DNA of 47,274 nucleotides, taken from NCBI GenBank assembly GCA_002408485.1, contig DHSP01000020.1:1815-49088 (forward strand), given 5' to 3'. The position numbers and the translations under genes were made by a program. Under the pieces are notes generated by a model. It made no database searches and was not told the DNA's origin. It saw nothing but the letters and a program-made list of their open reading frames with translations. Positions 41,436 to 47,274 of the stretch are shown here, piece by piece. Each line of letters begins with the position of its first letter. Within the stretch, counting starts at the first letter, position 1. The stretch comes from Proteiniphilum sp. UBA5283 (GTDB lineage: Bacteria; Bacteroidota; Bacteroidia; Bacteroidales; Dysgonomonadaceae).

Positions 41436-42886
41436 CTGCGTCTCTTTCTGGCCTGTAGTTCCCATGTCCTGATCCTGTCTTTATAGAGGTTGTGAGCATT
41501 CATCTTCGCAACGTCGAGTGAGGCGTCGCTGTTATCTTCCCAGCGGCGGCAAAGGTAGAGCACGTCGTAGATCCGTCCGATCCGATAACGACGGGAGATG
41601 TTCAGTCCCAGGGCATAATCTTCGCCGTAGCTGGTGTTGGGCACCTTGATCTCCCGCAGTACCGGCGTATAGAAAGCCCGCGGAGCACCGAGCCCGTTGA
41701 TGCGCAATGCGTTGTTCCGTCCATTTTCGGGTGTCCACTCCCGGTGGTCGATGATGCCGGGAGGGATCATCTCCATGTTGAAGTTGGTCATCTGATAGGT
41801 CCCCACCACCATGGCACACTGCTGTTCGTAAAAGGCATCGACAATCTTTTGCAGCGTGTCATCCCCGCTGTATACATCATCGCTGTCGAGTTGCACGGCA
41901 AACTTGCCGCATTGTCCGTGGTGTACGCCCATGTTCCAGCACCCACCGATGCCCAGGTCGTCTCTCTCCGGGACGATGTGTATCAGTCGTTTGTCATTAT
42001 TGAACTCCGCGATGGCTTCCGTGGTGCCGTCTGTGGAGTGATTGTCTACGACGATCAGGTTAAAAGAAAAACCGGTTTTTTGTCTCAGCACCGAGGAGAT
42101 GGCGTCACGGACAGTTCTGATGCGGTTGCGCACCGGGATGATGACCGATGCCTCTACCGGAAAGATACCTTTGTTAAGTTCAATGTTCCCGAATTTGGGT
42201 TCCAGGTAAGCGCCCACATCTTTCAGGTGCTGCGTGCAGGCCTGTTCCATCTCTAACTGGGCCTGTCGATTTTTGGGGTCGACATAATCGAATATTTTTT
42301 CTCCCGATGCACGTGTATCCTCTTCTATCTCGGTGTAGAGGTACTCGTTGACATGCACGAGTGGGTTCTTCTGCGACACCTTGAGCCTGAGGTCGTAGAG
42401 GCCGGCAAACGTGTAGTTTTCGCTTTTCATTCTCCTGACCGCTTTCTTCAGTGCCTTCGCATTGTAGAGGAGCAGTGAGCCGAAGTTGAAGTCGTCGCGC
42501 AGACTGCCCTCCTGGTAGTCGATCACCGGATGGTTTGTCTTATCCCCGTTGCTGATGGCGTAGTAGTCGGCATAGACCATTCCGGCCTGCGTATCTTCCG
42601 CGATACGGGTCATTCGTTCAAGTGCGAAGTAACCGGGTCTCAGCACGGTGGACTTCTGATAGATGAGCGTGTAGTCGGTATTCGATTTCTGCGCGATCTT
42701 TTTTATCGTGGCACTGCTGTGGAGCGTGTCGATGGTGATATTGCCACACCCCTTGATTGTTTCCTTGCTATTGTCGGGCGTAAGCAAATAGATCTTGTCT
42801 ATCGACTCCGATTGTCTGAGTTCTTCCACCGTTTTCTTTGCCTGTTCAGGTTCTGAGAAGAGGATAAATGCGTTTATTTTTTTCAT
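41432..42886 (-). CDS. Family 2 glycosyltransferase with two GT-A-like domains
   Basis: A 484-residue cytoplasmic protein. The C-terminal half (about 245-484) is a GT2 domain: ASVIIPVRNRIRTVRDAISS, LIVVDNHSTDGTTEAI, the DxD-like AVQLDSDDVYSGD (about 332-344) and the acceptor-side GEDYALGLNISRRYR. The N-terminal half (1-240) is a diverged GT-A-like fold (IDKIYLLTPDNS, GMVYADYYAIS) lacking a clear DxD and probably not catalytic. It lies between the SpoIID-like and split amidase genes, so it likely glycosylates a cell-wall or envelope component; the sugar is unknown. Confidence 0.83.
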   Translation of the reverse strand: MKKINAFILFSEPEQAKKTVEELRQSESIDKIYLLTPDNSKETIKGCGNITIDTLHSSATIKKIAQKSNTDYTLIYQKSTVLRPGYFALERMTRIAEDTQAGMVYADYYAISNGDKTNHPVIDYQEGSLRDDFNFGSLLLYNAKALKKAVRRMKSENYTFAGLYDLRLKVSQKNPLVHVNEYLYTEIEEDTRASGEKIFDYVDPKNRQAQLEMEQACTQHLKDVGAYLEPKFGNIELNKGIFPVEASVIIPVRNRIRTVRDAISSVLRQKTGFSFNLIVVDNHSTDGTTEAIAEFNNDKRLIHIVPERDDLGIGGCWNMGVHHGQCGKFAVQLDSDDVYSGDDTLQKIVDAFYEQQCAMVVGTYQMTNFNMEMIPPGIIDHREWTPENGRNNALRINGLGAPRAFYTPVLREIKVPNTSYGEDYALGLNISRRYRIGRIYDVLYLCRRWEDNSDASLDVAKMNAHNLYKDRIRTWELQARKRRR

Positions 42887-42965
42887 ATGATAGTTGATTC
42901 ACTGATTTGATGATTTGCCGATTTATTAATTGTCAAATTGTCGAATTCTTTAATCATCGAGTTTG

Positions 42966-45900
42966 TTAATCTTCGAATGCCTCCAAAATATTTTTCAGCA
43001 GTCTGTTCCGGTTCTCCTGGCCTTTGATGGCTTCTATCGGAAAACCCAGGATGCAGCTGTTATACTTTTCACCCTGATAGAGGATGCCTGCACTCAGGTT
43101 GTTCTCCGCGTAGCGAAACACGGTGAATACATTATTGTCTGCCGGTTCGATGGCGTCAGGGTGTTCCACCACGTAGCTCTCGCTGTTCAGCTTATGGTAG
43201 TATCGGTAATGTCCCGTGAGGGAGGTGAAGGGTGAGGGTACGGCCTTGACATGTCCGGTCACTGCACCGTTGTTGTTGCGCCATTTGTATTTGAGGGTGT
43301 TTTGTGCCCACTCCCGGTCCTCTTTTATTGCGTATGGGTTGTCCCACAGGTCGGTACCGACAAACGCACCACTGACGATGATGTTGCCGCCTCCGCTACA
43401 AAAACGGGTGATGGCTTGCTGCTGTATGGGAGAGAAAGTTTTAAATCTGGGTGGCTTTGCTCCGCGGGCCACTTTCCATTCCCGTTGTTTGCCGAGGATC
43501 CAGTCGACCGTCTGATAATCGGACAGGTCAACCGTTCCGTTCTCCACGGCCGATGCGGCACAGGAGACGAAAGAGTATCCCGCCTCAGAGAAAGCTTGCC
43601 CGTGCACAAAGGGATAATCGAAGCTGTTGCCTGCAATCCGGCTTGTTTCATAGTCGGCATTGCTGTCGCCGAAACCCGGAGCGTCATCGTCCATCCAGGG
43701 GATGACACGCCGGAACTCATGCTGTTGTCCGGTAAAATGATAATCAGCGATATAGGGAACGCCGTTGTCCACGTTTCCCGCGAAACCGGCGATGCTGTCC
43801 TCCGAAGCGGTGAAGCTGTGCGGTGCCGAGACACGGGTGAAGCCGTTTACGATCAGCGCCTCTCCCTTTTGATCTGGCTTTCGGCAGAGCGAAAGTGTCT
43901 CCGACGGGAAGCTTTTACCTCCCTCGTTCACGGCCACCACCCTGAAACTGTAGATATGATCCTTCCGGATTTTTATGCTGTAGTTGTTATTGTTTACCAG
44001 CGTGCCGTTATCAAAGCCGCCGCCATTGAGGCGGGTATATACAATATATTGTGCGGGAGCTGCAGAGGGTTCCGAGGGATCGGGCGCCGGCTGCCACGTG
44101 AGCAGCGCTTCCGTCTCACCGGTGAAGCGTGCGGTGAAGTCTTTCACCGGCAATGGCTGTACCACATAGGGGCGGTTATATTGGGTGGCGAGAAATTTCA
44201 ACATTCCCTTGTAGATAGAGCGGCCAACGGTAAAGCGAAAGGTGGGATCAAGCCCGTAGCGCATGTCGGCGAAGTTTTGGTGGGAAAGCAGTTCCAGCAG
44301 CATGGTCGGCACGTTGGGTATGCGTGCTTCCGCATAGGAGCGATTCCAGAGATGACGGCGTGTCCAGTCCGGTTCGAAGTCACGACGGATATCGTTTACG
44401 ACCTCCTCCATGATTAGCTCCGTCAGGTCGCGTGACGCCCATCGTGAACGGCCGTTTTCGAACTGTTCGTTGTTGTGATGCGTCATGTAGATGCCCAGTG
44501 TGCCGACGATGGTGTCGCCCCGGAGAGTACCAGCATCGGTATGGAAAGCAAAGGCCAGGTCCAGGGGGATGTGGAGTCCTTCGGCCTTGGGTAGTACGGC
44601 TGATCCTCCGGCCAGCCAGTTGACCCATACACCGCGGCTGGCATAGTCGTCCGTGTAATCATTCTTCCCCTCGCTCCGGTTGTAGATCGAGTCGGGCACC
44701 CCTGCCCACTGCATCCAATAGCGGGCACCCTCCGCATATCGTGGGTAGCCGCTTGTTTCAGGGGTGTATTTTATTTTCGACACCAGCGTCTCTTTGCAGG
44801 TCAGGCTGTCGGAACTTTTGGTGTTCTCCTTGTCGAATCCTCCGGAGTGGGGCATCCGGGCGATGTTTCCCATCCCGCCACCGATCTTTACGGCATCGGC
44901 CGTTACAATCTTTCCGGAACGCCTGCTTTTGTTGGAGAGGGTGATCCTGTGGTCGCTCCCTGTGTCGAAAAGGAAACTGCCGAGGTAGATCCAGGTGCCC
45001 CCACCCATCTGCTGGTTCACCAGAAAATCGGTTTTCCCCCCGGCATGAAACACGGTGTAGAGGGCATCGTTGCTGCTGTTCTTCACCGTCTGGTAGGAGA
45101 CATAGACTCCATATTCACCTTTCTCCGGCACTTCGGCTCTCCAGGTGGCCACAGACTCGGCACCTCTCGAGACGGTTCTTGTTTGTCGTGCCGTGCCCAT
45201 CCGGAAGGGATTTTCGCCATCGAGGTAGATCTCTTTGGGGTTGGCAAAGCCGGCCGAGTCTGTATCTCTCCAGGCTTCGCTGCCATTCGTCTCGATGTAG
45301 GTTGATATTCCCCTGTTACCGTTGTTGTTATCGATAATGATTTCCAGTTTATTGTAATCCCTCTCACGCGGAAGCAGCACACTGGCACCCGCATTCTCCA
45401 GCATTGGCACCAGGAAGGGTAGCACATAGCTCTGCGTGTAGAGATCCTCCACCGTCTGAAAAATGCGTGCCCGCTGCCATTCCCACCGTCCCAGCTTCTG
45501 CTCGTAATACCATCCATGGCTCTGCCAGAGGGCAATATGATTGTTTTGCAGACCTTTGGTGTCGTTTTTCGATGGATCGGAGAGTCGCGTGATGAGCGGC
45601 GTTTTCACCCGATGGGCCATCAAACGGTTTTTATCGATCTGTTTGTTACGGTAATAGTTGGGTATCAGGTGATTGATCTCCTGCTGGTCGGAGAAGACGC
45701 TGATGCGGTATTTTTTCTGTGCCTGTGGAAGATAGTAACGGATGCTGTCGTGGATAAGATGAACGAGATCCTTTCGCATGGGAAGGTAGGAGAGCGCGAG
45801 GTTGGTGTACAGCTCAATGCTTTTCTTTCTTTCGTGCAGCGCGATGCTGTCCACCTTCACAGTTCCCGGACGGAGCAGCGTCTTCCGGTAAATTTGAGTG

Positions 45901-46058
45901 AGTGATCTGCTAACTTGTTGTTTAAGAGAGTCATCTCTTTGGGTTTGTGATGAAAGGTGAAAAGAGAGCAGCAGGAGCAACACGACACATGGGGCTTTTA
46001 CTGCATTAAATCCTTTGCGTTTTTCCCGGATGAGATTATGAAGATAAGTACGCATCAA
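42966..46058 (-). CDS. Large exported amidase-fold protein split by a golvesin domain
   Basis: A 1030-residue exported protein (signal region about 20-38). The N-acetylmuramoyl-L-alanine amidase (Amidase_3) fold appears in two pieces: residues about 170-235 with His181 (QSHGW) and Glu193 (GRWEWQRAR), and about 495-615 with His506 (FAFHTDAG) and Glu589 (MLLELLSHQNF). These four would be the zinc ligands and catalytic Glu. Between them sit a golvesin-type beta domain (about 240-395, ending GKIVTADAVKIGGG) and a linker. A fibronectin type III-like domain (about 645-720) and an uncharacterised Rossmann-like C-terminal region (about 740-1030) follow. It should cut peptide from glycan or act as a wall-binding protein. 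A promoter precedes it. Confidence 0.82.
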   Translation of the reverse strand: MMRTYLHNLIREKRKGFNAVKAPCVVLLLLLSFHLSSQTQRDDSLKQQVSRSLTQIYRKTLLRPGTVKVDSIALHERKKSIELYTNLALSYLPMRKDLVHLIHDSIRYYLPQAQKKYRISVFSDQQEINHLIPNYYRNKQIDKNRLMAHRVKTPLITRLSDPSKNDTKGLQNNHIALWQSHGWYYEQKLGRWEWQRARIFQTVEDLYTQSYVLPFLVPMLENAGASVLLPRERDYNKLEIIIDNNNGNRGISTYIETNGSEAWRDTDSAGFANPKEIYLDGENPFRMGTARQTRTVSRGAESVATWRAEVPEKGEYGVYVSYQTVKNSSNDALYTVFHAGGKTDFLVNQQMGGGTWIYLGSFLFDTGSDHRITLSNKSRRSGKIVTADAVKIGGGMGNIARMPHSGGFDKENTKSSDSLTCKETLVSKIKYTPETSGYPRYAEGARYWMQWAGVPDSIYNRSEGKNDYTDDYASRGVWVNWLAGGSAVLPKAEGLHIPLDLAFAFHTDAGTLRGDTIVGTLGIYMTHHNNEQFENGRSRWASRDLTELIMEEVVNDIRRDFEPDWTRRHLWNRSYAEARIPNVPTMLLELLSHQNFADMRYGLDPTFRFTVGRSIYKGMLKFLATQYNRPYVVQPLPVKDFTARFTGETEALLTWQPAPDPSEPSAAPAQYIVYTRLNGGGFDNGTLVNNNNYSIKIRKDHIYSFRVVAVNEGGKSFPSETLSLCRKPDQKGEALIVNGFTRVSAPHSFTASEDSIAGFAGNVDNGVPYIADYHFTGQQHEFRRVIPWMDDDAPGFGDSNADYETSRIAGNSFDYPFVHGQAFSEAGYSFVSCAASAVENGTVDLSDYQTVDWILGKQREWKVARGAKPPRFKTFSPIQQQAITRFCSGGGNIIVSGAFVGTDLWDNPYAIKEDREWAQNTLKYKWRNNNGAVTGHVKAVPSPFTSLTGHYRYYHKLNSESYVVEHPDAIEPADNNVFTVFRYAENNLSAGILYQGEKYNSCILGFPIEAIKGQENRNRLLKNILEAFED

Positions 46059-46089
46059 CCTGGTTACTTTTACTGAGTGATTATTGCGG

Positions 46090-46119
46090 TAAAGTTAGCG
46101 AAACTTACCAGAATTTCAA
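46090..46119 (-). promoter_or_regulatory. Bacteroidetes promoter for the split-amidase operon
   Basis: On the minus strand TTG (46117-46119), a 19-base spacer and TAACTTTA (46090-46097) match the consensus with one mismatch (A for the final G), 32 bases before the ATG. In the rest of 46059-46257 I see no gene and no clear terminator. Confidence 0.5.
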
Positions 46120-46257
46120 TATGGCTACACCCTATTTTAGTCCAGTAAAAGATTGAAATCCGATACACTATCCGGTAAGGGAGACAGAGCCAGAAGTCGT
46201 CGTTACGCCAGACAAAACAGCCACAGGAACCATCCGTTCGCAGGAAAAGGGAACAGC

Positions 46258-47157
46258 CTATGTGACACTTTCCCAAATCCGGTAGCGAAGTTCAAATCCT
46301 TTAGGAATAAAAATAACCAGGGGATCTGTTGTATACGGCACCCTTCTTGTTTCCCCGTAAATAAATTTCCCGGTCAGTTCCCTGTCTGGGCAACCCATCC
46401 TCGTAGACGCAATTTCACCGTCCGAATCAAAAATCATAAACATGCGGGGAGAAAAATTCATATCTCCGGCATCTCCGAAAGTTACGTCGATAAGACGGTG
46501 CCGATTGCAATCCACTTTTTTCGTGATACCTACAACAAGTTCTATTTTTGAATTTTCAGAGCCTGCCGGCAATTGTAATATATAACCGTCGTATTTGTCT
46601 TTAGTCAGGTTGAAAGGACGTTTTTCAAAGAGCTTATTCTCGGGATCGTGCTCAACCTGAATCATTTCGGTAACTTTCCACACGGTATGCTTCAATTCAA
46701 TATCTTTTGGGAGATAAACAACTGTGAGTCTTGAACTGTTATAATCGACCAAAACCGGCATCCCACACGCAAACTCGGTGTGCAGGCTGTCTGTTGCACA
46801 TCCCAGCAACGTCTGCACCACTTCCCCCTCCGATCGGTAAATATAGCGCAACACATCTTCATCGGCAAAAGAATCTTCTACAAACTCACCCTGTAAGCTA
46901 TAATCGTTGCATTCATCCATTAGCATCGTCTTGCCCGGGACTATCTCAACGATAAATTGCGATTCATCGGGTTTCTTCGGTACTGAAATCACTTGCTTCT
47001 GGTAACCTTTCGGCTGGGGATATTTCTTTTGGATTGCTGCTATCTCTATCGAATCCAGCTGATTGGCATTGTCTGTTGACGTTGATTTTCTTTGCGAGCA
47101 GTTTGTAAACGAAGCTAAAAATGCAAGAGAAATAAAAAGAAAAAAAGTTTTGTTCAT
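46258..47157 (-). CDS. Lipoprotein with two tandem ecotin domains (two-headed serine protease inhibitor)
   Basis: A 299-residue protein with a lipoprotein-type leader (LASFTNC, Cys20; Asn before Cys is atypical). Two ecotin domains follow. Domain 1 (about 45-170) has YPQPKGYQKQVISVP, Cys83 and Cys120 where ecotin's disulfide lies, and ends HTVWKVTEMI. Domain 2 (about 181-299) has KKVDCNRHRL (ecotin: VDCNLHRL), Cys217 and Cys256, and ends YRIWES. By alignment to ecotin's STM-MAC loop, P1 is Leu117 in VQTLLGC of domain 1 and Arg253 in STRMGC of domain 2, predicting elastase/chymotrypsin and trypsin-type targets. Ecotin is normally one domain per chain and dimerises; a tandem on one lipid-anchored chain is unusual. 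Family call is firm; the specificity is inferred. Confidence 0.88.
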   Translation of the reverse strand: MNKTFFLFISLAFLASFTNCSQRKSTSTDNANQLDSIEIAAIQKKYPQPKGYQKQVISVPKKPDESQFIVEIVPGKTMLMDECNDYSLQGEFVEDSFADEDVLRYIYRSEGEVVQTLLGCATDSLHTEFACGMPVLVDYNSSRLTVVYLPKDIELKHTVWKVTEMIQVEHDPENKLFEKRPFNLTKDKYDGYILQLPAGSENSKIELVVGITKKVDCNRHRLIDVTFGDAGDMNFSPRMFMIFDSDGEIASTRMGCPDRELTGKFIYGETRRVPYTTDPLVIFIPKGFELRYRIWESVT

Positions 47158-47170
47158 ACTTGTTTTGGTC

Positions 47171-47274
47171 TTTAGTATAAATAAAAACGCTTTCTTATGA
47201 GTGTCCGGTGCCGTACCACGGAAGTTGCACTTGGTCTGTTGATCAGTCCGTTTTTTTAGTATAGGTCAAAAACG
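47171..47274 (-). promoter_or_regulatory. Repeated bipartite motif upstream of the double-ecotin gene
   Basis: On the minus strand CGTTTTT and TATACTAAA occur together twice: at 47171-47189 (3 bases apart) and 47255-47274 (4 bases apart). The second copy ends at the window edge. No TAnnTTTG box is present in this leader, so the motif may replace it as a promoter element or be a regulator site; the left-right pairing over 80 bases could reflect duplicated operators. Confidence 0.3.

Noticed and set aside
43251..44417. A 388-codon plus-strand frame opposite the split amidase
   Set aside because: It mirrors the coding frame of a gene with recognisable amidase and golvesin domains and shows no domain of its own.

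Overview
The window looks like the chromosome of a Bacteroidales bacterium, most likely from the Dysgonomonadaceae / Porphyromonadaceae side (Proteiniphilum- or Petrimonas-like). This is inferred from gene content: a PG0541-type RND efflux operon, DUF5606 and DUF2582 genes, NfeD, kdsB and carboxynorspermidine dehydrogenase. It also rests on repeated matches to the Bacteroidetes promoter consensus (TTG, about 19-21 bases, TAnnTTTG). No tRNA, rRNA, CRISPR array, prophage or intact insertion sequence was seen; most of the window is housekeeping DNA with a few accessory features.

Layout. 1-4.4 kb (minus): a truncated exported protein, a 14-TM MFS drug exporter and a secreted GH2 beta-mannosidase. 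4.6-9.5 kb: a RelA-type (p)ppGpp synthetase with a decayed hydrolase site, a folK with an odd tail, an NfeD membrane protease and kdsB. 9.6-15.1 kb: a small membrane protein, plsC, a FemAB-like transferase, galE, a winged-helix protein, cdsA and DUF5606. 15.2-19.6 kb: a lipoprotein lactonase, an outer-membrane barrel, a candidate structured RNA, and a LytS/LytR two-component pair. 20.0-26.2 kb: a complete RND efflux operon with its PG0541 partner. 26.2-30.5 kb (minus): metA (with the acetyl-CoA-type Glu111), a flavin reductase, pyrBI and carboxynorspermidine dehydrogenase. 30.7-33.4 kb: a YbdG-type mechanosensitive channel and an orphan KAS III enzyme preceded by a perfect 22-bp tandem repeat. 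33.4-46.1 kb (minus): a GNAT, a second FemAB-like protein, then a cell-wall recycling island (unknown small gene, murQ, MurNAc/GlcNAc kinase, DUF5009 membrane protein, a gene relic, AmpG-like permease, SpoIID/LytB protein, glycosyltransferase, and a split-fold amidase carrying a golvesin domain). 46.3-47.2 kb: a lipoprotein made of two tandem ecotin domains.

How the genes work together. The 35-46 kb island plausibly imports and breaks down peptidoglycan fragments: the AmpG-like permease and DUF5009 protein for uptake, the kinase to make MurNAc-6-P, MurQ to remove lactate, and the amidase outside the cytoplasm. A 227-bp relic between the DUF5009 gene and the permease has a signal peptide and a C-terminal tail resembling the NamZ/DUF1343 exo-muramidase family, suggesting that enzyme was lost here.

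Most notable. The double-ecotin lipoprotein at 46258-47157 appears to be a two-headed serine protease inhibitor, with Leu at the predicted P1 position of the first domain and Arg at that of the second. Other points of interest are the 127-nt RNA with a 13-bp closing stem, the amidase fold interrupted by a golvesin domain, the gene relic, and the tandem repeat beside the KAS III promoter.
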